63,227 nt of DNA from Alphaproteobacteria bacterium (GTDB taxonomy: Bacteria; Pseudomonadota; Alphaproteobacteria; Sphingomonadales; Sphingomonadaceae), in the NCBI GenBank assembly GCA_019239415.1, contig JAFAZW010000063.1:1-63227 (forward strand), in the 5' to 3' direction. Below are positions 52,744-61,712 of this stretch, piece by piece. A program made the translations under genes and the position numbers. Positions within the stretch are counted from its first letter, which is position 1, and the number at the start of each line of letters is the position of its first letter. A model generated the notes under the pieces. That model was given only the letters and a program-made list of their open reading frames with translations, searched no databases and was not told the DNA's origin.

Positions 52744-54240
52744 TTAGCGGTAACAGACCTTCTTCGCCGCGGCGACGACGTCGGCGGTCTTGATCAGCGC
52801 CATCTTCTCGAGGTTCGCCGCGTAGGGCAGCGGGACGTCGACGTCGGTGACGCGCAGCACCGGCGCGTCGAGATCGTCGAAGCCGTCCTCCATCGCGATC
52901 GCCATGATCTCGGCGGCGATCGAGCAGGTCGGCCAGCCTTCCTCGACGCAGACCATGCGGTTGGTCTTCTTCAGGCTGGCGAGGACGGTCTGCCGGTCGA
53001 GCGGGCGCAGGGTCCGCAGGTCGATGACCTCGGCGTCGATCCCCTCCTGCGCCAGCGTCTCCGCCGCCTCGAGCGCGACACCGACGCCGATCGAATAGCT
53101 GACGAGGGTCACGTCCCTGCCCTCACGCGCCACCCGCGCCTTACCGATGGGAAGGACGTAATCGTCGAGCTTCGGCACGTCGAAGCTCTGGCCGTAGAGA
53201 AGCTCGTTCTCGAGGAAGACGACGGGATCCTCGGAGCGGATCGCCGCCTTCAAGAGCCCCTTGGCGTCGGCGGCCGAATAAGGCGCGATCACCACGAGTC
53301 CGGGGACATTGGCGTACCAGGGCCCGTAATTCTGGCTGTGCTGCGCGCCGACGCGGGCGGCGGCGCCGTTCGGGCCGCGGAACACGATCGGGCAGCGCAT
53401 CTGGCCGCCGGACATGTAGTTGGTCTTGGCGGCCGAATTGATGATGTGGTCGATCGCCTGCATGGCGAAATTGAAGGTCATGAACTCGACGATCGGCCTC
53501 AACCCTCCCATCGCCGCGCCGGTGCCGAGGCCGGCGAAGCCATATTCGGTGATCGGCGTGTCGACGACGCGGCCGGGGCCGAACTCGTCGAGCAGGCCCT
53601 GGGTGACCTTGTAGGCGCCCTGATACTCGGCGACCTCCTCGCCCATCACGAAGACGCGCTCGTCCTTGCGCATCTCCTCGGCCATGGCGTCGCGCAGCGC
53701 CTCGCGGACGGTCTGACGCGCAGTCTCGGTGCCGGCGGGGACTTCGGGATCCTCGTGGGTACGGGCCGCCGCCGCGACGAGGTCGCGCGCGCCGGTCTCC
53801 ATCTGGTGCGGCGTGGCGTCGGAATGGACCTCGGTCCGCTGGTCGCTCGGCTGCTCGACCTGCTTTCCCTCTCCCTGCAGGGGAGAGGGTGGCGGCGCGC
53901 CAGCGCCGTCGGGTGAGGGCCTGCTGTCGCCGCTGCCCTCACCCTGGCTCGCTGCGCTCGCCTGGCCTTCTCCCCTGGAGGGAGAGAGACTTTCCTCCCC
54001 ATCCGCCGCCATGATGGCGATGACCGCGCCGACCTTCACCTCGTCCGTGCCCTCGGGCACGACGATCTTCGAGATCGTGCCTTCGTCGACCGCTTCGAAC
54101 TCCATCGTCGCCTTGTCGGTCTCGATCTCGGCGAGGATGTCGCCGGACTTCACCTCGTCGCCTTCCTTGACCAGCCACTTGGCGAGCGTGCCCTCCTCCA
54201 TCGTGGGCGACAAAGCGGGCATCTTCAGTTCGATCGGCAT
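52744..54240 (-). CDS. pdhB: Pyruvate dehydrogenase E1 beta subunit with lipoyl domain
   Basis: PdhB forms the E1 component with PdhA and decarboxylates pyruvate using thiamine diphosphate. The 498-residue protein has an N-terminal lipoyl domain (1-80) with lipoylated Lys43 in [11 protein letters not shown], a long linker (81-165), and the E1-beta domain from about 168 ([20 protein letters not shown]). The domain is intact to the C-terminus. Residues about 84-126 of the linker are encoded by two inverted copies of an intergenic repeat, read in frame. A lipoyl domain on E1-beta is known in alphaproteobacteria. The start overlaps the pdhA stop by one base. Confidence 0.95.
   Translation of the reverse strand: MPIELKMPALSPTMEEGTLAKWLVKEGDEVKSGDILAEIETDKATMEFEAVDEGTISKIVVPEGTDEVKVGAVIAIMAADGEESLSPSRGEGQASAASQGEGSGDSRPSPDGAGAPPPSPLQGEGKQVEQPSDQRTEVHSDATPHQMETGARDLVAAAARTHEDPEVPAGTETARQTVREALRDAMAEEMRKDERVFVMGEEVAEYQGAYKVTQGLLDEFGPGRVVDTPITEYGFAGLGTGAAMGGLRPIVEFMTFNFAMQAIDHIINSAAKTNYMSGGQMRCPIVFRGPNGAAARVGAQHSQNYGPWYANVPGLVVIAPYSAADAKGLLKAAIRSEDPVVFLENELLYGQSFDVPKLDDYVLPIGKARVAREGRDVTLVSYSIGVGVALEAAETLAQEGIDAEVIDLRTLRPLDRQTVLASLKKTNRMVCVEEGWPTCSIAAEIMAIAMEDGFDDLDAPVLRVTDVDVPLPYAANLEKMALIKTADVVAAAKKVCYR
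53867..53919 (+). repeat. Structured repeat, family D, copy 1 within pdhB
   Basis: This 53-bp element has hairpin CCCTCTCCC, loop TGCAG, GGGAGAGGG, then a second GC-rich hairpin (GGCGC, GCCA, GCGCC) and the tail GGGTGAGGG. The layout resembles family C. It lies in the linker-coding part of pdhB. Confidence 0.8.
53936..53988 (-). repeat. Structured repeat, family D, copy 2 within pdhB (inverted)
   Basis: This is the inverse of copy 1, also 53 bp. On the minus strand it starts CTCTCTCCC-TCCA-GGGGAGAAGG and ends in the same tail GGGTGAGGG. The middle segment GGCGAGCGCAGCGAGCC is the common proteobacterial variant. Confidence 0.8.
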
Positions 54241-55304
54241 CAGTAGTCCTCGACCAGGACGTCGGTGTAGAGTTCGCCGGCCTCCGGCTCGGGCGACTGC
54301 TCGGCGAAATCGGCGGCCTCGACGACGATCCGCTTGATCTCGGCGTCGATCTTCTTGAGCTCGTCCTCGGCGACCCCCATCCCCTCGAGCTCGCGCTTGG
54401 CGTGCTCGATCGGGTCGGACTTGTCGCGCACCGCCTGCACCTCCTCGCGCGAGCGGTATTTGGCCGGATCGGACATCGAGTGGCCGCGATAGCGGTAGGT
54501 CTTCAATTCGAGCAGGATCGGGCCCTTGCCGGACCGCACCCAGTCGAGCGCCGTCTCGGCGGCGCCGCGCACGGCGAGCACGTCCATGCCGTCGACCTGC
54601 AGTCCCGAGATGCGGAAGCTCTCGCCGCGCTTGTAGAGCTGGTCCTCGGCGGACGAGCGGTTGACCGAGGTGCCCATCGCATATTGGTTGTTCTCGATCA
54701 CGTAGATGATCGGCAGCTTCCACAGCTCCGCCATGTTGAAGCTCTCGTAGACCTGCCCCTGGTTGGCCGCCCCGTCGCCGAAATAAGCAAGGCAGACGCC
54801 GCCGTCCTGCTTGTACTTGTGGCCGAAGGCGAGGCCGGTGCCGAGGCTGACCTGGGCCCCGACGATGCCGTGGCCCCCGTAGAATTTATGCTCGACGCTG
54901 AACATGTGCATCGAGCCGCCCTTGCCCTTGGAGATCCCGGCCGCGCGGCCGGTGAGCTCGGCCATGATGATCTTGGGATCGATGCCGTAGGCGAGCATGT
55001 GGCCGTGGTCGCGATAGCCGGTAATGACGCTGTCCTTGCCGGGCTCCATCGCCGACTGAAGCCCGACGGCGACCGCCTCCTGGCCGATATAGAGATGGCA
55101 GAAGCCGCCGATGAAGCCGAGGCCGTAGAGCTGGCCGGCGCGCTCCTCGAAGCGGCGGATGAGCAGCATCTGCCGATAGAAACCGAGCAGCTCTTCCTGC
55201 GAGGGTTGGTAGCGCTTCGGCTCCGGGGGACGTTCGCGGTTCGGCGTCGCGGGCGCGGCCGCCGTGCCGGCTCCGGCGCTCTTGAGCGTTGCTGCCTTGG
55301 CCAC
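54240..55304 (-). CDS. pdhA: Pyruvate dehydrogenase E1 alpha subunit
   Basis: This 354-residue thiamine-diphosphate enzyme subunit has the TPP motif [36 protein letters not shown], and the phosphorylation-loop-like [15 protein letters not shown]. With PdhB it forms the E1 heterotetramer of the pyruvate dehydrogenase complex. The start is GTG with AAAGGAA upstream. The Pro/Ala-rich N-terminus (about 1-30) is usual for the group. pdhB follows with a one-base overlap. Confidence 0.96.
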   Translation of the reverse strand: MAKAATLKSAGAGTAAAPATPNRERPPEPKRYQPSQEELLGFYRQMLLIRRFEERAGQLYGLGFIGGFCHLYIGQEAVAVGLQSAMEPGKDSVITGYRDHGHMLAYGIDPKIIMAELTGRAAGISKGKGGSMHMFSVEHKFYGGHGIVGAQVSLGTGLAFGHKYKQDGGVCLAYFGDGAANQGQVYESFNMAELWKLPIIYVIENNQYAMGTSVNRSSAEDQLYKRGESFRISGLQVDGMDVLAVRGAAETALDWVRSGKGPILLELKTYRYRGHSMSDPAKYRSREEVQAVRDKSDPIEHAKRELEGMGVAEDELKKIDAEIKRIVVEAADFAEQSPEPEAGELYTDVLVEDY

Positions 55305-55411
55305 GTGGGGCGTGTTCCTTTGGCTGGGTCGAATGGGGCGGCTCTATGGCGGCAAACGCGGCCCCGTGCAACTTGTGCCGCGGGCCGGATCGTGCAGGAG
55401 CGGGAGCGTCC

Positions 55412-55495
55412 GTCATGCCGGACTTGATCCGGCATCCCTCTTCCTACGGCGGCGTCGCAAGAAGCAGATGGACCCCGGATCAAGTCCGGGGTGAC
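55412..55495. repeat. Palindromic repeat, family B, copy 2
   Basis: Inverted arms GTCATGCCGGACTTGATCCG and CGGATCAAGTCCGGGGTGAC enclose about 44 bp between the ftsB stop and the pdhA leader. It shares the core ACTTGATCCGG with copy 1 at 22595-22681. Confidence 0.82.
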
Positions 55496-55504
55496 GATTG
55501 AGGC

Positions 55505-55819
55505 TCAGTTGGTCTGAACGACCACCTCGTCGGGGCGGACGAAGCCGAACTCCTTGCGGACCATCTCGTCGGCGAGGTCGGGGTCGGCATTGTTGGGATC
55601 GAGCAAAGCGGCGCGATGGGCAAGCCGCGCCTGCTCCTTCCTGAGCTCCGCCAGCTGGACCAGCTTCACCGCCTTCTGGCGGCGATAATCGCCCCAGCTC
55701 AAGATGCCGTTGGCGCCGACGATCGCGTAGCCGAGGAAATTGGCGATGATGAGGAGGGCGAGCGCCGGCAGCGCCGCGCGGCGGATGATCTCGACCGAAT
55801 TGCGCCCCATCCCAGCCAT
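55505..55819 (-). CDS. ftsB: Septum formation initiator FtsB/DivIC family
   Basis: FtsB is a bitopic membrane protein that bridges FtsL and FtsQ in the divisome. The 104-residue protein has one transmembrane helix at about 16-36 (LPALALLIIANFLGYAIVG), a coiled coil (YRRQKAVKLVQLAELRKEQARL), and the terminal EMVRKEFGFVRPDEVVV typical of the family. The ATG at 55819 or the one at 55810 is possible. Its place between eno and pdhA is standard for the order. Confidence 0.9.
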   Translation of the reverse strand: MAGMGRNSVEIIRRAALPALALLIIANFLGYAIVGANGILSWGDYRRQKAVKLVQLAELRKEQARLAHRAALLDPNNADPDLADEMVRKEFGFVRPDEVVVQTN

Positions 55820-55851
55820 GGCGCCAGTAGAATCAGTAAAAGCGCGGCGAA

Positions 55852-56868
55852 TCAAGCCTTTTGGGGCGGGTGACGTAGATTTGCGGTGGATAAGCCTTGC
55901 CGCGCCGGCGGCTGACGAGGCTCGATCCTTCCGCTGGGGCGGATCCCGATCCCCAGCCTGAGGGTCCTTTCCACGGTCGGCTCCCGAAAGGCGCGGAGGC
56001 AAAGATAAGGACGCTGCTGCTCGATCTGGGTGTCGGAGGCGCTGATCGGCCAGCGCCCCTCGCAATCGTACGCGGTGCAGAAGCATGCGAACCAGGCGGG
56101 GCTCTCCCCCGTCTCCCGCTGCCGCTTCGTCGCCCGCGCCTCGAAAAATATAGCTTCCTTCGCGCTGGCGCGCCGCAGCTTCGCGAAGGGTCCCGACCTT
56201 CCGACCAGGAAAGCGCGCCAGCGCTCGAGGGCGGCGCCCCGTTCCGGGTGGTTCTCGTCATAGCCGTCGACGAGCTGATCGACGGCGGTCGCGTCGCCGG
56301 CCGCGAAGGCGGTGGCGAACCGGGCAAGCAGAGCGCGAACGGGCGGAGGCGGCGGGCCCGCGTCGGCAGTCGTCAGAAGGTCACCGAAGGCTCGCCGCGC
56401 GCGATCGCCCGCCTGACGGACAAGGCGAACCCGAGCGTGCCCGCGTCGCTCGGCGTTCAGGAGGACGAGGCCTCCGTGGTAATGGCAATAGCCATATTGG
56501 ACGATCAGCTGGTCAGGCCCCGCCTGCGCCGCCGCTTCCGCATAGTCGCGTTCGCACGCGTGGACGACGCCGACGATCGACGCGGCGACGGTCGCTGAAG
56601 GCCGGTGCGTGCCCTTCCCGAAGTAAAGGCCGACCCAGCCCTCGTTCGGGCGATCAAGGGCGTCCGAAGCCGTCATCCGGTACCTCCCGCCGACGTCGTC
56701 GGCGAAGGTGGAGCCGAACACGTAGCCGTCGAGACGCACGCATCGACCGAGCCAAGCGTCAGGATCATGTGCCATCGTACGGGCCGTCGTGCGCGTGGCA
56801 TGCCCGAAGTCGCACGGGCGCCCGGTGGGCTGAGCGGCGGCGAGCAGGGCAGCGGCAGCGGCGAGCAT
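55852..56868 (-). CDS. Exported protein of unknown function between eno and ftsB
   Basis: This 338-residue protein has a short signal sequence (MLAAAAALLAAAQ), then a cysteine-containing domain (CVRLDGYVFGSTFADDVGGRY, YGYCHYHGGLVLL) and a second part with FACFCTAYDCEG and RPYLCLRAF. No family was recognised. It lies 9 bp after eno, probably in the same transcript. Most sphingomonads I know have ftsB directly after eno, so this looks like an insertion. It is slightly more AT-rich than eno. Confidence 0.7.
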   Translation of the reverse strand: MLAAAAALLAAAQPTGRPCDFGHATRTTARTMAHDPDAWLGRCVRLDGYVFGSTFADDVGGRYRMTASDALDRPNEGWVGLYFGKGTHRPSATVAASIVGVVHACERDYAEAAAQAGPDQLIVQYGYCHYHGGLVLLNAERRGHARVRLVRQAGDRARRAFGDLLTTADAGPPPPPVRALLARFATAFAAGDATAVDQLVDGYDENHPERGAALERWRAFLVGRSGPFAKLRRASAKEAIFFEARATKRQRETGESPAWFACFCTAYDCEGRWPISASDTQIEQQRPYLCLRAFREPTVERTLRLGIGIRPSGRIEPRQPPARQGLSTANLRHPPQKA

Positions 56869-56877
56869 CGCCGCGGG

Positions 56878-58206
<1,329 letters not shown>

Positions 58207-58250
58207 TTATCGGCGCGGCGCTGGCGACGCAACTTTCGTCGCACGCGCCC

Positions 58251-58276
58251 GGAACGGGAAGCCGGTTTCGCCGGTT
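58251..58276 (+). promoter_or_regulatory. Candidate sigma-EcfG promoter upstream of the stress-envelope cluster
   Basis: GGAAC (58251-58255) is followed after 17 nt by GGTT (58273-58276). The alphaproteobacterial general stress sigma factor recognises GGAAC-N16/17-CGTT, so three of the four -10 positions fit. It lies about 50 bp before the first gene of the cluster. Confidence 0.4.
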
Positions 58277-58326
58277 CTGGCGAGCGAGGATCAGGGCAAA
58301 ACCCACATCAAGGCTGGAGACCGCAA

Positions 58327-58956
58327 ATGGCACGTCCCGAAGAGCTTCCGGAGGGCACCGACCACATCATCAACGGCGCGATGGCGACCGACGACACGGG
58401 CGGTGCCGGCGGCGGCTTCGTCGCTTCCGCCGGCGGCGGCGACGATACCGGCGGCACGGCGAAAGGCGCAGGAGGAACGGCGATGGCGACGACGAGCAGT
58501 GACGGCGATGGCGGCGCGGGCGGCGGCGTCCGGGAGCAGCTGACCAGCCAGGTCGAGGCGCTGCGCGGACAGGCGGGCGACCGCGTCCGCGAGTTCGCCG
58601 ACGGCGGCAAGACCCGCGCCAGCGACGCGCTCGAGGAGCTGTCCAGGATCGTCGCCGACACCGCCGACTCGATCGACGAGCGGCTCGGCGGCCAATATGG
58701 CGAATATGCCCGCAAGGCATCCGACGCCGTCTCCGGCTTCGCCGACACGCTGCGGCGCACCGAGGTCGACGATTTGTACGAGAACGTCCGCGAGGCGGTG
58801 CGCAAGAGCCCCGGCGTCGCGATCGGCATCGCCGCGGTCGTCGGCTTCACCCTCGCCCGCCTCGCCAAGGCCGGACTCGACGCGCAGCAATCGGGCGGCG
58901 ACGGTTCGGACGGCAGGAAATCGGGCGGGCGCAAGTCCCCCGCCGCCGAGGCCTGA
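58327..58956 (+). CDS. DUF883/ElaB-like membrane-associated protein
   Basis: This 209-residue protein has a Gly/Thr-rich N-terminus to about 68, a long amphipathic helical region (REQLTSQVEALRGQAGDRVREFADGGK), a short C-terminal hydrophobic glycine-containing segment (PGVAIGIAAVVGFTLARLA) and a basic tail. This resembles ElaB/YqjD/YgaM proteins, stress-induced, tail-anchored, ribosome-associated inner-membrane proteins. It heads a four-gene cluster of similar small envelope proteins. Confidence 0.75.
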   Translation: MARPEELPEGTDHIINGAMATDDTGGAGGGFVASAGGGDDTGGTAKGAGGTAMATTSSDGDGGAGGGVREQLTSQVEALRGQAGDRVREFADGGKTRASDALEELSRIVADTADSIDERLGGQYGEYARKASDAVSGFADTLRRTEVDDLYENVREAVRKSPGVAIGIAAVVGFTLARLAKAGLDAQQSGGDGSDGRKSGGRKSPAAEA

Positions 58957-58959
58957 CCG

Positions 58960-59343
58960 TTGGACGCGCAGACCAGCCGCCCGTCGGAGCCGACGATCGG
59001 CGAGCTGTTCGGTCGGCTCGCGGACGAAGGCAAGAGCTTCGCGCGGGCGGAGGCGAACCTCTACCGCGCCATCGCGATGCGCCGCGTCGGCCTCGCCAAG
59101 AGCGGCGCGGTGGCGCTGGTTGCGGCGCTGTTCCTCGTCAACGCCGCTCTGGTGGCGCTGATGGTCGGGCTGGCGCTGCAGATCGCGAAATGGACGGGGC
59201 CGGCCCTCGGCGGGCTCATCCTCTTCGCGCTGGTCGGCATCCTGGGCTACGTCCTCGTCCGCTTCGGCATCGGCAAGCTCGCGGCTCTGGGCGGCGACGC
59301 CGACGAGCGCGCGGCACTCGCGGCCGGGGAGAAGATGGCATGA
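58960..59343 (+). CDS. Putative superfamily holin / phage-holin-like membrane protein
   Basis: This 127-residue protein has two transmembrane helices at about 48-75 and 80-105 (VALVAALFLVNAALVALMVGL; GLILFALVGILGYVLV). It belongs to the phage_holin_3_6 / DUF1469 type that commonly sits between YqjD-like and YqjK-like genes. It is a chromosomal stress gene, not a prophage holin. The start is TTG. Its stop overlaps the next ATG as ATGA. Confidence 0.8.
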   Translation: MDAQTSRPSEPTIGELFGRLADEGKSFARAEANLYRAIAMRRVGLAKSGAVALVAALFLVNAALVALMVGLALQIAKWTGPALGGLILFALVGILGYVLVRFGIGKLAALGGDADERAALAAGEKMA

Positions 59344-59714
59344 GCGCCCCGGAGATACTCGCCGGCAAGCGCGAGGCGGAACGGTCCCGCAAGGCGCTGA
59401 TCGAGACGGCGCACGAACTCCAGCAGCGGCTGAAGCCCGGCACCATCGCCGGCAATGCCTGGGAAGGAGTCAAGGAGCGCGGCACGGGCCTCGCCGAAAC
59501 CACCGTCGAGGCGGTGAAGGCGCGGCCGGTCGCGGTCTCCGCCGGCCTCGCCGCCTTCACCCTGTTCCTCGCGCGGCACCCGATCAAGTCGGCCGTGTCG
59601 CGCCTCTTCCACGCGTCGGCGGACGAGGACCTCGTCACCACCACCCTCGACACCGACGGACCCTACGACCTCACCGCGCCGCTTGCGAAGCGGCCTACCG
59701 AAGCAGCCAGATAG
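59340..59714 (+). CDS. DUF3618-type protein
   Basis: This 124-residue protein starts SAPEILAGKREAERSRKALIETAHELQQRLKPG, fitting DUF3618. A hydrophobic segment follows (AVSAGLAAFTLFLARHP). It is translationally coupled to the holin-like gene. Function is unknown; probably part of the same envelope-stress unit. Confidence 0.78.
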   Translation: MSAPEILAGKREAERSRKALIETAHELQQRLKPGTIAGNAWEGVKERGTGLAETTVEAVKARPVAVSAGLAAFTLFLARHPIKSAVSRLFHASADEDLVTTTLDTDGPYDLTAPLAKRPTEAAR

Positions 59715-59726
59715 GAGCGTATCACC

Positions 59727-60176
59727 ATGGCCACGACGAGCGACAAAGCGCGTACCTCCGCCAATTCGAGCGGCACCGCCTCGTCCGGCGGGGGCACCGG
59801 CGGCGACGGCGGCGGCAGCGGCGCCCTCTCCGGTGTCCGGCAAAGCGCCGCCGACGCCTATCAGGCCGCGCGCGAGCGGACCTCGGCCGCCTACAGCGCC
59901 GCGCGCGAGCGGGCCGGCAGCGTCGGCCGGACGACCGCGGAGAGCATCGATACGGCGCCGATGATCGCCGTGGCGGGGGGCCTCGCCCTCGGCGCCCTGG
60001 TCGGCGCGCTCCTGCCCCGCTCGGCGCGCGAGGAGGACCTGCTCCGCCCGCTCGGACAGCGGCTCAACGACACCGCGCGCCAGGCAGTCGACAAGGCGCG
60101 TTCGAGCGCCCGGGACCAGATCGGCGATCTCGGCGGCAAGGCCGCCGACGCGATTCGCTCCGCGGCCAAGGGCTGA
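59727..60176 (+). CDS. Small Gly/Ala-rich membrane protein of the stress cluster
   Basis: This 149-residue protein has a Gly/Ser N-terminus, a helical AAD-AYQAARERTSAAYSAARERAG stretch, one hydrophobic segment (MIAVAGGLALGALVGALLP) and a C-terminal amphipathic helix. It resembles the first gene of the cluster and may be a distant duplicate. The ATG is 12 bp after the DUF3618 gene. No specific family was recognised. Confidence 0.7.
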   Translation: MATTSDKARTSANSSGTASSGGGTGGDGGGSGALSGVRQSAADAYQAARERTSAAYSAARERAGSVGRTTAESIDTAPMIAVAGGLALGALVGALLPRSAREEDLLRPLGQRLNDTARQAVDKARSSARDQIGDLGGKAADAIRSAAKG

Positions 60177-60234
60177 GCCGGGCGGCACCGGGAGGCGCTT
60201 GCCTTCCGGCCCGCCGCGGCTCATTCGGCCGCGC

Positions 60235-60444
60235 ATGAGCAAGCTCCACCTCGTCTTCGGCGGCCGGGTCAAGGACCCGCGCGGCCTCGATTTCGACCTC
60301 GCCACGATCGACATCGTCGGCGTCTATCCCAATTACGCCAAGGCGCTCGACGCATGGCGCGGCGCGGCCCAGCGCACCGTCGACGACGCCGAGATGAAAT
60401 ATGTCGTCGTCCACCTCCACCGCCTGCTCGAGCCGGAGCAATAG
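60235..60444 (+). CDS. DUF4170 protein
   Basis: This 69-residue cytoplasmic protein begins MSKLHLVFGGRVKDPRG and has VYPNYAKALDAWRGAAQ and a terminal VVHLHRLLEPE, typical of alphaproteobacterial DUF4170. Function is unknown. It is isolated between the stress cluster and the convergent rhomboid gene. Confidence 0.82.
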   Translation: MSKLHLVFGGRVKDPRGLDFDLATIDIVGVYPNYAKALDAWRGAAQRTVDDAEMKYVVVHLHRLLEPEQ

Positions 60445-60476
60445 AGTGCCTCCCCAGCTGACGCTGGTGCGGCAGC

Positions 60477-61118
60477 TTACGCCCCCCGCCACTTGAGAAG
60501 CAGCAGCGGCCGCGCGAGGGCGAGGCCGGCGAGGAAGCCGCCGATATGGGCCGCGACGGCGATGCGGGCGCCGTCCACCTCGATCGTCAGGCCGACGAGC
60601 AGGTTGAGGACCGTCCAGGCGGCGAACAGCCACAAAGCGTGGAGGAACGTCGCGGCGGCGGCGTTGCCGACGCGGACCTTGTTGCGGCCGAACAGCAGGG
60701 CGTAGGCGCCGAGCACCGCGGAGATGGCGCCGCTTGCCCCAACCATCGGCTGCAGCTGGTGCGGCCCCGCCAGAGTGTGGACCGCCGCCGCCGCATAGGC
60801 GCCGACGAGGTAGAGGATCGCGAAGCCGCGCCGGCCGACGATCGCTTCCACGGGCCTGCCGCAGAAGAGCAGCATCAGCATGTTGAAGAAGATGTGGATG
60901 AAGCCGGCGTGGACGAGCGTCGCCGTGAGCGGCGTCAGGAACAGCGGCGCGGTCGGGAACGGCGGCACCGCCCCGCCGATCCGCGCGGGAATGAAGCCGC
61001 CCCACAGCGCGACGAGCGTCTCGTAGCCCAGAAAGGTCGGAATCGCCCAGGCGGCGACGGTGACGACCGCGATCGCCAGCGTCAGCCGCGCGCTCTTCCA
61101 GCTGTCGGGCGGGCGCAA
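60477..61118 (-). CDS. Rhomboid-family intramembrane serine protease
   Basis: This 213-residue protein has six transmembrane helices. The catalytic Ser is in GASGAISAVLGAYA and the catalytic His in AAHIGGFLAGLAL. HAGFIHIFFNMLML is the conserved helix-2 histidine region. It cleaves membrane-embedded helices; the substrate is unknown. The start appears to be TTG at 61118. It lies 35 bp downstream of greA and is perhaps co-transcribed. Confidence 0.88.
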   Translation of the reverse strand: MRPPDSWKSARLTLAIAVVTVAAWAIPTFLGYETLVALWGGFIPARIGGAVPPFPTAPLFLTPLTATLVHAGFIHIFFNMLMLLFCGRPVEAIVGRRGFAILYLVGAYAAAAVHTLAGPHQLQPMVGASGAISAVLGAYALLFGRNKVRVGNAAAATFLHALWLFAAWTVLNLLVGLTIEVDGARIAVAAHIGGFLAGLALARPLLLLKWRGA

Positions 61119-61153
61119 GGCCTCAGCGTCTCCGGTCGGGGCCGCGCGAAGGT

Positions 61154-61633
61154 CTAGAGGAACTCGACCTTCTCGATCGCATAATAGCGGTCGCCCGAAG
61201 GCGTCGACACCTCGACCTCGTCGCCGACGCTGCGGCCGATGAGCGCGCGCCCGAGCGGCGAGTTGTAGGAGATGCGGCCGATCTTCGCGTCCGCCTCGGT
61301 CTGGCCGACGATCTGGTACACCACCGGCTTGTCGTGCTCGTCGAGCAGGTGGACGGTGGCGCCGAAGACGGCGCGGTCGCCCGACAGCGTCTTCGGGTCG
61401 ATGACCATCGCGCGGCTGAGGCGGTCCTCGATGTCGGCGATCTGCGCCTCGACCTGACCCTGGCGCTCCTTGGCGGCATGGTATTCGGCATTCTCGGACA
61501 AGTCGCCGTGGCCGCGGGCTTCCTCGATCGCGTCGATGATCTGCGGGCGTTCGACCGTTTTCAGATGGCGGACCTCGGCCTGCAGCTTCTCATAGCCTTC
61601 GGCCAGCATCGGCATCTTGTCGACGGTCGCCAT
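61154..61633 (-). CDS. greA: Transcription elongation factor GreA
   Basis: GreA rescues backtracked RNA polymerase by stimulating transcript cleavage. The 159-residue protein has an N-terminal coiled coil whose tip carries the acidic residues ([17 protein letters not shown]) and a C-terminal FKBP-like domain ([25 protein letters not shown]). It follows carB, as is usual in the order. Confidence 0.97.
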   Translation of the reverse strand: MATVDKMPMLAEGYEKLQAEVRHLKTVERPQIIDAIEEARGHGDLSENAEYHAAKERQGQVEAQIADIEDRLSRAMVIDPKTLSGDRAVFGATVHLLDEHDKPVVYQIVGQTEADAKIGRISYNSPLGRALIGRSVGDEVEVSTPSGDRYYAIEKVEFL

Positions 61634-61657
61634 AATCTCAGCCTTTCGTCAAAATTT

Positions 61658-61682
61658 CTTCCCTCGGCGGCTCCCGAGGAAG
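61658..61682 (-). terminator. Terminator between carB and greA
   Basis: On the minus strand CTTCCTCGG and CCGAGGGAAG form a stem with one bulge, followed by AAATTTTG. It lies just past the carB stop, so greA probably also has its own promoter. Confidence 0.6.
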
Positions 61683-61712
61683 CCACCCCGCATCACATAC
61701 AATTTGTGAGGG

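Noticed and set aside
53867-53988. Possible disruption or frameshift of pdhB by the repeats
   Set aside because: The frame is continuous from the lipoyl domain to the E1-beta domain, and both domains are complete. The repeats only lengthen the linker.
58960-59343. Holin-like gene taken as a sign of a prophage
   Set aside because: No endolysin, terminase, integrase or structural gene is nearby. The neighbours are DUF883-like and DUF3618 genes, the usual chromosomal stress arrangement.
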